64,000 nt of DNA from Pithys albifrons albifrons. Lineage: Eukaryota > Chordata > Aves > Passeriformes > Thamnophilidae. Below the pieces are notes generated by a model that saw only the letters and a program-made list of their open reading frames with translations, had not been told where the DNA came from and searched no databases. Within the stretch, counting starts at the first letter, position 1. Each line of letters opens with the position of its first letter. Shown here piece by piece: positions 1-12,100 of this stretch. The DNA lies in contig NC_092463.1 in the NCBI RefSeq assembly GCF_047495875.1, forward strand, positions 25,285,224 through 25,349,223, given 5' to 3'. A program made the translations under genes and the position numbers.

Positions 1-1126
1 TATTAGTCTTTGCACGTCTGGTTTACACCACTGAAGTTAACTATGCCAACATTCTGATTTTGTTCTGAAGTATTCCACAACAAGCTGATATTATACAATA
101 CAAGGCCAAGAGCTAGCTGATCCAGTTTACTGAGTATACTTAGTGTATTTTGCTACTGATAAATCAATAAAACCATGTTGTAATCTACAAACTTCCATCT
201 CTGTGAAGCGGCTATAAGTAAACTGTAAATGAACACACAGGTCAAAAACTGGGATGCTGTGATTGTGTTGACTCTGAAAACATTTGACTTTCATAGAATA
301 CATTTTAGTATCTCAGAGAATGAAGTTTTGGTATTGCTTTTAATTTTGTGAAAGGCTGATATGATAAATATTCAAATGACAATAAATATTTGTGTTTATG
401 TTTTAACTACCCACATTTCAAGAAAACAATATCTGCACTGCAATTCACAATTTACAGTGGTTAAGTAAAAGTAAACCATAGCTACAAAAAGAAAACAAAT
501 ACTTAGACTGTATGTGCAATTTTGAATTCTTCATTCATGGGAAACTCCCTGCAGCCAACGGGTATCTCAGCTGCACAAGGAATGCATGAAAAGCATACCC
601 CACATTCCCTTTAGCTGGGATTTTTTGTCTTCATTCTGTTAAGTGCAGCACTGAACATAACCCTGGCATAGAGCAAAAACTGTCAGATACTACAGGCCTC
701 ACCATAATTCATGACATCCAAAATATCCATGAGAAGGATATCCCATAATCTGCTCTGGCAATATCACACATTATAACTGTTTGAGACTTTTGGTACTGAT
801 ACCGCAACCTGCTCTATTTAAGGGCCATCTTCAAATGAAAAGAAGATGTCAAAAGATACTGTGAATCATTTGTACTATGAAGGGTCTCAGCTGCAGCAAT
901 TCTGATCATCAAGGCCATTTTCAGGACTCTGGTATAGTGAATGGGAGCCTACAGCTCCACATGTGCTCTGGACCAACACACTCCTCCAGACTGCACAGAG
1001 AGCACTGCAGCACTGTGGGATGGGATTTGCAACAAGTAGTCTAAGGAGAAAGGTGGTCCTAAACTAGCCAAATAGGGTTGTTTTCAAATTTTTTTTTTTT
1101 TTAAATCTCAGTCCATTGTTTCAAGT

Positions 1127-1182
1127 GTCTTGTTTTAACCCGACCAGAAGTCCTGAAGTTGCCTTCTCTAAAATTAACCTGA
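1127..1182 (+). repeat. 56-bp direct repeat, copy A
   Basis: This segment, beginning GTCTTGTTTTAACCCGACC, recurs at 1716-1771 with a single C/T difference in 56 bases. The sequences flanking the two copies do not match. The near identity suggests a recent local duplication, or two copies of an unrecognised short repeat. It matches no family I know. Confidence 0.9.
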
Positions 1183-1515
1183 GGCCATTGGTGTTTTTAA
1201 GGTGACAAAGATACAGCAGTGTTACCAGTCCGCCTTTTCAAAACAAGTATTCAGCCAAGATGAGGAAAACTTGGTTTTAATCCACATCTGCCAGTGCTCA
1301 GGAGAGCAGTACACTCCAGGGCTGAAGAGACTTCTATACTTTTCTTTCTAATGCCGTGAATTTATACAGAAGAAGCATATGAAATGCTATGAAGGTGTGA
1401 TTCTGTGGGTGGTGATCAAGCATGCCCACCTGGAAAATGGGAGATGGATGTTCTCATACTGGTTCTCTATTTATGTTCAAGAGGCATTGGACAAAACTGA
1501 GAAAAAGCCCTAAAG

Positions 1516-2111
1516 TTAAGTGCCAGAACTAAGTCCCGTTTCTCTGAGGTGAGTAGCCCACTTGCTCCTCTCTGATCTAAGACACCTGCATTGTTTTCTG
1601 CTGTGCGGTACTACTTCAAGGCAAGGAATGGAGAACCTCTGAGGTCCAGGAGATCTGAACCAGGATCTCCACAGATGGAGGAGGAAACTAAGATCCATTC
1701 TATCACACTATAACAGTCTTGTTTTAACCTGACCAGAAGTCCTGAAGTTGCCTTCTCTAAAATTAACCTGAAGGAGAATCCCTACTCCCAAACGACTCAG
1801 AAAACCAGGGCTGGGGCAGAGGCACATGCTAAGGCAGCTTTTGAAAGAAATGAATGAGTTCACACGGCTCTGCACAGATCTCAGTGAAACCAATTCTGAC
1901 TTGGCACATGCTTCTCCATTTGGGCCTCCAAGGAATCCCGGTAGAAAAGACCAAAAGTCAATTGTTTTATAATTTTTTCATTTAGAAGTTTTCTGCTCAT
2001 GCTGATCCAAGTCTGTTCTCCTTTGGGCTGGGAAGTTACCAGTATTAGTGGTACAGAGTTATTAGGTACTCTCTCCATTACAGCTCGCAAATTTGACCTG
2101 AACTGTAACAT
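1516..2111 (-). other. Unrecognised run of minus-strand open frames, possible decayed coding sequence
   Basis: Three open frames follow one another on the minus strand: 2111-1881 (76 codons), 1893-1708 (61) and 1698-1516 (60), in differing frames. The first has a protein-like composition, with pieces such as NNSVPLILVTSQPKGEQTW. It is preceded on the minus strand by TTTCATGTTACAG, which resembles a splice acceptor. Such a chain could be a frameshifted pseudogene or an unannotated exon. Equally, it could be chance in low-stop DNA. I do not recognise the protein. Confidence 0.25.
1716..1771 (+). repeat. 56-bp direct repeat, copy B
   Basis: This is the second copy of the segment at 1127-1182, 589 bp away in the same orientation, with 55 of 56 bases identical. 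It lies within the run of minus-strand open frames at 1516-2111, so part of those frames is built from the repeat. Confidence 0.9.
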
Positions 2112-3242
2112 GAAATATGCAATTCAAAATCTGTAAGTGAAGTGTCATTCAGTGAAGGTAATATAATCCAATGCAGAAATATATTTCATTACAGCTTTCC
2201 AAAAGTTTTGTATTTCCTTTTGCACCACATGAATAATACTTTAGCCTTACCAAGGGAAACAAGATCTGCCCAGTGATACAGAAATAAGGCATAACAGCCC
2301 AGAGAATATGCCAATGATGACTGAATTTGTTCAGCTCACCTCAGATTTGAATACTAGTTCAATATTTTATTTCCTCCAGACACAGCAAGTAAGTTTCTCT
2401 CTACATGTTGAATTTCTCTGAGGCTGCACATAACTTCACTGGCTTATTCAATTCTTTTATTACAATAAACAGGTATTTCTACAAGACTGTTTAATTCATC
2501 ATTTCACCATGCATATAAGTGCAGTCTGAGGGGAAATTTTCTGAGAGGAATCACCAGTGTTAATGCAGAATTCCAAGTATTTGAATACATTCTGACCCTA
2601 CTATGTACTGCTTTCAGTTAGATCACCCATGACTTTTTTCACACATTTCAATTAGTCTTAATTCCTCATTCCTCATGACTAAAGCAGAGCTACTTCCAGC
2701 CTATTGCCCTAAATCCAGTACATTCACACTGCCTGTTGTTGCTCTAGTTAATGGTAATATTTTTGCACATGAGATAAGTGATTGTTACTAGATTTTGTGT
2801 TTCGAACTTATTCATGTTCCTATTCATGTCTTGCACGCCAAATAAATTTGCATCAGCTCTGCAGAATTCTTCAGGGTATGTGGTAGTTTTGCGTGTCTGG
2901 GAATCTTCCATCTGGCTAGTGTGGGCTTCCCAAACACCATAAAACCGCTGCCTGTGGAGACTATGTATCTCTTATGGGCCCCATGGAGCTTATAACCTGG
3001 TTTTAATCATTGTTTGAGGCAGACAGCACATCAGTACTCATCAAGCAGTTTTTGCCATGCTGAATCTCCTTTAATGATTTTGATCCAATTCTGAAAGCTC
3101 AGAACTTTTGCTAATTTGCACAGGTATCTTGAACTGCTATGAAAGTCGTCCTCCTTGGCTCCCCAGTTCCTTCCATACAAACGCTTATAAACCATTGACT
3201 TCTGCGGATTGCTATAGCAAGTAAAAGATTGTTAGCACCTTG

Positions 3243-3278
3243 CCCTCCCTCCCTCCCTCCCTTCCTCACTCACTCATC
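3243..3278 (+). repeat. (CCCT)n-type simple repeat
   Basis: A pyrimidine tract of CCTCCCTCC units degrades into TCACTCACTCAT. It is an ordinary microsatellite. Confidence 0.85.
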
Positions 3279-6200
3279 TTTTGAATGCACCCACCAGCAT
3301 CTGTTTCTTAGGAGACTACGGGTCATATCCTTAACCGGGACAAATGAATGCAACTTAGTGTGACAGAGCAAAGTCAATTTGCTGTAATCAAGAAACTAGC
3401 TCTTTACCTACATTCTTCAATATATACCATAACTTAATTTACATTTCAAAATTCCAGCACCTGTTAAATTATTCCTCTATGATATTAAAAGATTAGCAAC
3501 TATTCAAATCCCACAGAATTTCCCAGCAGCAGACAGGCACAGTGGTTTTCACCAAAATCAAAATCACTTTTGGCATGTGCTAAATTATTTACTAACACAA
3601 ATCAGTGAAAGCATTAGTATCTATGAAGTTGTACTCCTAGCATTCAGTATTTAATGTTTTGCTATGACATTCACCAAAATACAGTTCTGTAAGTTAAAAA
3701 CAAAAATAGTTTTAATAGGAAAGTCTCAAATAATATTTATTGTTTTGAAAAAAGAAAATAAAAGAAATCTCTCTCAAATTAAAACTAAGTTCTTTAACAT
3801 TTGGTCATTCCTTCAAAACAAATAGCTTTAAGTCCCAGTGAATGTACAACTTGTTTCTTTTGTGCAGTGCTTCTGCCTGCAATTTCTAATTAGCCAGCTC
3901 CATTCTTTTCTACAAGTGACTGAATGCAAACAAGCTACAATGTATACACAAGCTAAATATATGTAGGTATGATTTTAAAAGGGAGATAACTAGTTAACAA
4001 CATTTTCAAGTTGCAAAAAGGCTCAATTAGTATAAGTCAGAAATCTTGTTTTTAGCCTGTTCCCTGTGTAGCTGTCCTGTACTGAATCCAATCTGCACAC
4101 TGAAGATACCATGTTTGCAGTTAAAAATCTCTTGAGACTTTAGACCCATACATAAAGATACTTATTTCACTCTTTTCTGAGACACTGACCTGTATCCTCA
4201 TTTAAAAATGAACACCACATCTTTATGTTATTAAATCTTTGTTTTGATCTATTAGTATTCAGCAAAGTACCATTTTATACAACCCCGCACTGAATAGGCA
4301 AGGCTGGACGTAACCATCTGCAGCTTTAGAGTCTGCGTTTGAATTGATGAAAAGAGCTTTGTGTTTTCATTGCCAAGTTTGATTCTTCCAGTCATTAGAC
4401 ATTCCCCTCAGATCGCATCAATGAAGCGGACTCTCTTACACCCATGTGTTAAATTCTCTTCTCCTCATGGTTTCCTTTGCCAGCTATACACCAGAAAGAC
4501 TACTGGGTCTTAGCCACATTCTTCTCACAGCTGTGTTAAAAAAGAGCATCAGAGCTTCTTCCCAAAATCCATATGTGTATCTGGTCAGTACCCTGTCGGA
4601 GGGTCACCTCACATTGTGATGTGATTATTCAAATATTCATTCTTGTTCTTGAACTGCACTGCTCTGATCATTCTGGGAAAGATTAGACCCTCCAGCCAGC
4701 ACTGAAGAACGTCTTGGATGTTGATGTGAAACATACACAGCTCCTGTACTTGGAAGGCAGATTAGTTTTACTTGCAGAAGCGGGGACACTAACTACTTAA
4801 TAAGTGGTTGCTTTCTATTTCTCTCTACTTTTTTGCATTCTTTTCAACTATGTCAACTGCTTGCAAGAACTATTCATTTTTGTTGTGTCATCAATCAAAT
4901 TATTTATCAGCATCAGCTAAGAAATTAAGTGAGTAACTACAAAAACAGAGAAAGCATGTTCAGAAATGCCAGGTGGAAATTCAGGACTAAACAAAAAATG
5001 GGTGTGTTCTAGTCACAATGAAATTTAGGTGGCCAAAAAGATCAAACTTTAAGGGGTAAAGCAAATGTTATTTATGCTAGACAGTAATTTCCTTTGATAC
5101 AACTGTTTATTCAGAAGACCACTCAGTTTTCTTATGCATTCAACCCACTGGAATATCTTATTCAAATCTGTAACTTTTCTGACTTCCTCCTTAGAAGAAA
5201 GAAAAAAAAAAGAAAAGGTCTCTTTAATAAACAGTTAAGGACAAATGAAACAGTAACTTATGGTTTACATCACTTTTTATTTGCTTTATTCACAACTGGA
5301 ATTACCTTTTCAAAGTACACAAGCAGCATGCTTATCACTGTTTATGCTTATTTTCTTACCAGTATATTTTAGTATTTATTTATTATTTTAGTGTTACTTT
5401 GTGGATTTGTATTTATTTTTAGAGGATTACATAGAAATTCTACCCACTCACCCTCCTCTGCCACCTTACACAGCTATATGAGTGTGAGAGTGTTATTTGC
5501 GCTCACATGCAGAGAGCTGTCTTTTCTGAGCTAGAATCATTAAATTATGACAAAAAATAGAAGCCCTCAATAGACAAATTGCATTAAAATTCAGTCCAGC
5601 TGAAAAGCTGTTGCAGAAAAATAGAACTTTTCCTGGAAAAACCACATCAAAAGTGGCCTCAACCTTTACTGATAATTGGCTAATATTGATTTGGTATTAC
5701 ATTATAACCTTCTCTGATCTCACTGACATCAGCAGCCACTTCACAATCCCAGAGGTTCCATCTGGAAGGACAGTTTTAAAACGCCCTGCTTCCTCTGCTG
5801 GCAGAGGTATTAATTAATTCACAGGGTCTCCCAGTCACCTTCTCCAGGTCAGCTTATTTCCCTGCTGGGGCTGCACCAGCTGGCTCCTGGCTTCTCAGGC
5901 AGGACAAACTTTCAGAGGGCCTGTGCCACTATACCAACGCTTCTGGTGAATTCTGTGCTGCTGTCCTAATTCTTTGTTTGCAACCACGAATTAGAAACGT
6001 TAGTCAGAAAACATTAGAAAATTATAGTCACAGCCATTCTACAGACTATTGGTTAAAAATATTATCATGTAGATCATCAGAATTTTCTATTGAATAAGCA
6101 TGTATTTTGTTATGTGTGCACATACATGCATTTATTTACATAGACCACAGTTTAAATGTGTACTTGCTTTATAAACTAGAATAGCAGCCTCTTAAAAGTC

Positions 6201-8282
6201 TAATGTGCAACTTGACAACGTTTCGAAATCAAAATAGATTCAGACAAGTGCAGCTAAATCTGTGTGGTCACTTCTCTGATCATCAACATTTTCTGTTTCA
6301 CATCATCACCCCTGTTAGCATGGTGAATCATCTTCACAGCAAGAGCACACGGTCTCAATTTATATCTCACACTGCAGTGAGCCAATGTGAGATGTTCACC
6401 CTACTTCAGTATAAACAGATTTTTTCTATGTCCAAGTTCACTACAAGCAGATTCCAATATATCCCCCTTCTGGTTCACAGCTGCTGTTTCATGTGGGACA
6501 GGGTCCAGAAATTTTTTACATGCCTTTTGTCCTGACAGAAAACACAGAACCACTATTCTGACTTGGATCTCATGTTTAGAAAGCAATAATTGTTAGGGGG
6601 CACACAAATGGCTGACATGATGGCAATGCCGTGGAGAAATTACATTTCTGTTTCAAGCTCTCCATATCATGCTGAATGCAAACACTGAAGTTTTTAAGAA
6701 TATTAAAAGATTCTTCAGTGTTGCCAGAGAACAGATTAGCAAAGGCACATTGAACAGCAGTAAATTACACTGTATGAAGATACAAAGTACGTCCTTTCCC
6801 AGCATTATTTTAATTATTTCAATTATGTTTTTCTTAATGAAGGGCATAGTTATTTTCCTCTCCTAATTTTTAACTATTGCTATTTTACTGAGTAATACTG
6901 AGAAACTGGTTTATATGACTGATAAAACTGCTTCGCTCACACATCAGAATTCCATTTTAGTTGAGCATTTTAAAGAAGTCAAGAAAACAGATACTTCAGA
7001 ACTCTCTTTAGACTATGAATTGTAGTGTCACATTTTAAACTACATTAAACATCCTCTTAAGGCAGTACTAATAATTAATACTACTGTAATTAATATAAAT
7101 TCTACCCATTGACAGTTTTATAAATTGTCAGTTCCTTGTTGAAATGTAGAACAACCTATATCTTTAAAATAAAATGCTAAGTTAACAAATGAGTTCCTGT
7201 CTAATTGCCAAACACTGATTTGTATGAAGCAGTTTTGGTTACAAAGAAATTGGGAATTCTCAACCCGGTTTCCCTGTTGATGAGTACGAACTGTCTGTGT
7301 AGCTCTCCCAGAGGTGTCAGAGGAATCTCTATAGTGTCACACAAGGGTTCTTAGCTCAAAGTAAACACACTTTCCACAAACTCAGCTGCTTAATCTGTTT
7401 GCAGGTTGAATTATAAGATGGGGGTGGATGACTCCGGGTGCTGAGAAGACGGACAGAGCATTTCCACAGTTTCTTAGTAAAAAGGGCATGCTATTGTCAT
7501 CAAAAGACTTCAACCAATTGTTTAATTTTGCTATAGGCTCAGTTGTCTGATCTTAGCAATAATGAAAACTAACCTGACCAAAATTTTCCCAAGTAGTTGA
7601 GCATGTTAAATTACATAAATTCTTTTCACTAGAACAGTGAATCGCCATTAATTCAGTTTGTGGCTGCACTTTTACTCTAGCCACCCTGGGTACATGGAAT
7701 TAAACAAGACTGTTTCACTTAAAGAAAAAGAGCAATGAAAACACAACCTCCACCTAAATATCTATGGCTAGTAATGTGTATAAATAAAATTAGATGTTAC
7801 AACTTAAAACAACATACAGAAAGGTTCGACTAATATTCTCTTTACCACATTCTAATTATTTTTCATAGGTTATTTTTATCAAGCTTACACCTGTTGAAGT
7901 CTCAAATATATCTAAGTGCTCAGAATAAAGAGCTGAATGATTATCAAGCAGCCACTGGAAGTTTTAAAGAGATGACTGAAAGTATGCATTTTCACATATA
8001 AGTACCTTAACTACATTTCATATAGTTACAAATAAAAATACAGAAACACTTTTATTTGAAATAGAACTCATCATGCACTTGTTTAAAACAGGAAAAACTC
8101 TCATTAAGTCTTTGCAATTTATTATAAGCCAGTTGCTGGCTACTCTGTAAATATGCTGCAGACATTAACGTTGAAGACAAATATAGACAGACAGGACAAT
8201 TTGCATCAGTTCAGCATCGACCACCTTGGAAGGGTGAGAGAGGAGTGTTTTGCAGCTGATGAATGTAACGCAGAGATGACGA

Positions 8283-8756
8283 GTGTCAGACTGGCAAAAA
8301 GACTGCCCATGTCCCAGCACTGAAATTTTCAAAGGCTTATGTGCTAGTAATAACAAATATGACAATAAGTACTTCAGTAGAGATGAACTACAGGCTTTGG
8401 AGCTCAGTAACCTTTTAACTCGGAATCTTATGATGGGAAACAACATACAATCTCTGTTCACTGACTCAGAGACTTCCTGTGGCTCTCAGCGAGATTTTGA
8501 AGCCACTGTTAAACCACCTCATCAGCATTTGCCACGGCATGAAACCTGCCAGACAAAAAATGAGAACCTTAATATTCTACTGTGCAATTATAAAGGCAAA
8601 TACTCTGTTGCCATAGGATTGCCAGAAGGCAAAAAGACAGTGAAAACCATTCATAGGAGATGGAAAGACTTTCTCTGCGCCTTGCACACGCAGAAAACAA
8701 TTTCCATAACAGTACAGAGAGGCACGCTGACTTGCCTAACACAGCAAAACTGTTAA
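8283..8756 (+). other. Unrecognised 157-codon plus-strand open frame, antisense to MIPOL1
   Basis: This frame is open from about 8280 to a TAA at 8754-8756. It opens with GTG, not ATG. Its composition is hydrophilic and protein-like, with segments such as SRDELQALELSNLLTRN and IHRRWKDFLCALHTQK. The sequence GTGTCAG just before it could serve as a weak splice acceptor, but there is no good pyrimidine tract and no nearby poly(A) signal I trust. It lies 167 bp from the second MIPOL1 exon, on the opposite strand. I recognise no domain. It may be an old pseudogene, part of an antisense transcript, or chance. Confidence 0.25.
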
Positions 8757-8916
8757 ATTTATCAGCTTCTCACTGAGTGGGTAATGAGCTGACAAAGAAG
8801 GAATAATTTTAAAGGACATTTTCTGAGTACTACCACACTTTCAGTCATAGATAAAATACCAAAAGAAATAATGTTTTATTTGGATTTCAATTGCAATTTT
8901 TGTTGGAAGCCAAGTG

Positions 8917-8922
8917 ACTTAC
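8917..8922 (-). promoter_or_regulatory. MIPOL1: 5' splice site (GTAAGT) of the second MIPOL1 exon
   Basis: On the minus strand the sequence CAAAA|GTAAGT is a consensus donor. It sets the exon end at 8923 and leaves two bases of a Lys codon. Confidence 0.9.
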
Positions 8923-9153
8923 TTTTGAACTTTTTCATTGGCCTCCTGCAAAGCTTCCAGGGCTTGTTGGAGCTTCATCTCTGTGTCCTTTTGCTCTGAT
9001 TGAGTTTGCTGTAGCTGAGCTGCCAGGTCTTCAATCTGGCGATAAGTTAGGGTCACAACATCCTCCCTGTCCTGCAGACCAGCTTCAGAAGTACTGAAAG
9101 CACAGGCAGGCTGGTTCTTCAGACTTATTCCTTCAGACAAAGACTTACATAAG
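8923..9153 (-). CDS. MIPOL1: MIPOL1 internal coding exon (C-terminal coiled coil, second of two in window)
   Basis: This exon is 231 bp. On the minus strand it has a strong pyrimidine-rich acceptor, TTTTGTTTTCCCAG, just upstream (AG at 9155-9154) and a GTAAGT donor at 8922-8917. One base completes the Ser codon begun in the upstream exon. Then follow 76 codons beginning LCKSLSEG and ending ALQEANEKVQ, with two bases AA left over for a Lys codon. The exon length is a multiple of three, so skipping it would keep the frame. The first third, to about residue 30, is less helical. From about residue 38 (RQIEDLAAQLQQ) it is a Leu/Gln/Glu-rich coiled coil. Against human MIPOL1 as I recall it, all 77 positions align without a gap, and KSLS, NREN/DRED, ATQLQQ/AAQLQQ and ANEKVQK correspond. 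The first in-frame Met lies well inside the exon, so this is not a start exon. Confidence 0.93.
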
Positions 9154-9168
9154 CTGGGAAAACAAAAT
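9154..9168 (-). promoter_or_regulatory. MIPOL1: 3' splice site of the second MIPOL1 exon
   Basis: The minus strand reads TTTTGTTTTCCCAG immediately before the exon. It is a strong pyrimidine tract with a CAG acceptor, and it fixes the exon start at 9153. Confidence 0.9.
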
Positions 9169-12100
9169 CATACCCATTACTAAGTTTCAGTCTAAGTCTG
9201 AGCTGCAAGAACACTGCATTCAGTTTAATTAATACTTTTAATATTCTCATATATGGACACACATGCACTAATAGCAAAAAAAGTTTTATTTCAAAAGTGA
9301 CAGAGAACAAAAAGAACGATCCATTTCCACCAGGTTCTTCTAGAACTATGTAATAACCATCACAACTTTAAAAAGCCAAAATATTATTCAGCAAAAACTT
9401 AAAAGACAGTGTATTTCAGCTGTAGCATCTTGGTGATCACGTTTGAGCTGAAGCAAAAAGTCACTGGTGTGATTGGCATTAAGTTGAATTAATCAGTGGA
9501 AATTAGTGATGTGTTATTAGCTCATGTTACACAGGACTCTCTTTTGGCAAGCAGGCTCACAAGCTACAGGGGGTTTATTTGCAAAAAGAGATTTTTCAAT
9601 ATAATGAAAGGAATAAAGATATACAATGCAAAAATGAAAATCAATACATCCGCAGGATAGCCAATTCTAAAGGCCTTTGGCCAATACTTTTTGTGAGAGA
9701 AAACATAAAATATTTCTTGATACTGGTTTAAATAAGCTAATAACACCTGTATTAGAATATGCCGTGTCTTATATAGCCTCTCTATAGTAGACAGAGATAG
9801 ATAATCTGTTAGGGTCATGGTTTTATCAAGGGATATTTCAATGTCTGTAGTGTCCTCCACCATAACTTCTTGCAAGTTCTTTTCTGACCCTCTGTTCTGG
9901 CTTCACTCAGGCAAAAAGTGGACGTTTGTCATCTATTTCACACTGAAGTGCCTTGGATGTATATTCAACCCATTGAGTTTTACTCATGATTTTGAGATAT
10001 GTTCATACAGATTCCAAATCACAGGACACAAACCAAATAGACTTTCATTGCACAAAGCAGAATACAGTATTACATGCTTTATATTTGTGTGCCTGAAAGT
10101 TCTGGACAAATCAAACATTATTTGAGAGTAGATTTCTAGTAGCAGTGCATGCTGATTAGAGCATTTGAGACAGTCTACATGACAGCTGGTAGTATGCAAT
10201 AGCATATTTTATTCCTTTGCTGTTTATTCAGGTGTTTGTATGGAACACTGTCTGCTCCAGCAGCCCATGGAAAAAATCATATACGAACTAAAATATAATA
10301 TACATGGACAAACAAAATGTGGATGAACTAAAAGAAATAGAGAAGCTAAAAGGTCAGAGTGTTTACATGTCATTATGGCTACTACCTGCAGTTATCTGAA
10401 AATAATGCAAAGAACCTTTTCAATTAAATGAAGACATACTGAGAATACAAATATTTATATAGTGACATTAAAATTCCTAGAACAGATTAATTAAAGAAAA
10501 ATTACTTTAGCACTTGCACATAAAATTTACTGACTGAAATTCCACTACAGTTGAGAATTGATCACCACAGAAAAGCACAAAGGTATGCAAATAATGTCAA
10601 AAGCAGGTTACCGAAATACCACTGCTGTCTACTTCTTCAACACCTGGCATGAGAGTAAAAGAAAAAGAAAATAAAGACAGATGAGAAGCTAAACTGTTGA
10701 GCAAATATACGAGTCCTTGATTAAAAAAAATAAAAATAGCCTAAATATTCTAACTTGTTCACACCAACTAAGAAGTTTCTTACCAGAATATACAAAAAAT
10801 ACAGTAATTAGATTCTAATATACTGTCTCTGTGTGGCTACAGCTGGCCTTCTTCTCAAAGACTGGCTGTGAGCAATACAGTTTGAAATATACTACTACAT
10901 GTCTTAATTCGTAATGATTGCATCTGAGTGGCCAACAGATTCTGGCACATATATATTTTGCAGCCAGTGTGATTCCTACAGATAAAGGCACTGTGGTTGA
11001 TAGATTTTTTTTTCCCAAAAGAATGCAATTGCCAGACTTCCATCAGTATGAGCTTGGTAAAATACTTTTTAGTCCATTCTGATACTAATTTGAAATTCCT
11101 TCATTAATATCTAGATGATTATGTCTTCAAAGAATATTGATGGTACAAATAAAAAATTAATGGGAGTTCTAGGCCTGAAGAATGGGTCACAGAAGTATTC
11201 AAACAGTTCCTGCATTTCAGTAATTCACATGTTCTTTACAGTAAGCCTTTTGCTTTACTATGGCAGCATGGCCCCTTTCCTGCTCCAGCTTTGGTCCAAA
11301 AGCTTCAAGGGCCCACCTTAACTGTGTTCAGGCAGAAAAAAAAGTGACATGTAATGATATCAGTTATGCAGTTCCTGCAGATTCCAAGATGTTTCCTCAG
11401 CCTCCAAAGTCAGAGTAACTTCAAGCTTGCTAAAAAATATCACCAGTTGTAACTGCTCCCAGAGTGACTTGACTTTGGCTGAAAATCAACTCTATGAAGT
11501 TTTGCTCCTAAAACACTTTTTGCCTTGCCAGGCACACTTTTGCTGCAAGGTGGGAAATTGTTTTCCACCTGAAACACTTACTGAACAACACAGAGAAACC
11601 TCCCACCTAAAGGAAATAAAAAACAACCCAGCAAAAACCCAAACATTCCCTACCCGTCCCCTCCCTCTTCCTCCACCCCAGTGATAAACATATCCAATGT
11701 TTCCAAAGACATGTAGGTCTGACCTTGTTTTTCATAAATGCTTCTCACACTGAATTAAGTTCTGTAGATCCCTCAGACCTCAGCCTACACTCAGGATGGC
11801 TTTGAAGAGTATCCCCTAATAATGCTGACTGCACTCAAGGGCCAGGCAGCATCAATACCTTGAAAATACTACCTCAAAGTTCCTTTCAAGAAACATTGCA
11901 GTAAGACGATCATATTAAAAAAAAAGGCCCATAAGACCCAAAAGGACTTTGACATTTAGCTGTAAAGTGGAGGATATAAAATGGTCGAGTTTGCATTACA
12001 ATGTGAGTCAGGAGCCTGACAGCTGGTAGACTGGTAACTAGATGGCATTGCCCTACCATAGACAAATATTTTACCAGCCTTCCTTCATCTGCAATTATAA

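Larger units (their letters stand above)
1..8922 (-). other. MIPOL1: MIPOL1 intron downstream of the second exon (partial)
   Basis: This is the transcribed but spliced-out minus-strand sequence that begins at the GTAAGT donor (8922-8917) and runs past the left edge. The next exon should begin with the third base of a Lys codon and continue with the short MIPOL1 C-terminus. I looked for a minus-strand match to the expected LERLVDVLRKK-type tail and found none, so the last coding exon probably lies further left. Apart from the direct repeat, simple repeats and unrecognised frames listed separately, I see AT-rich unique DNA with no clear transposon. Confidence 0.8.
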
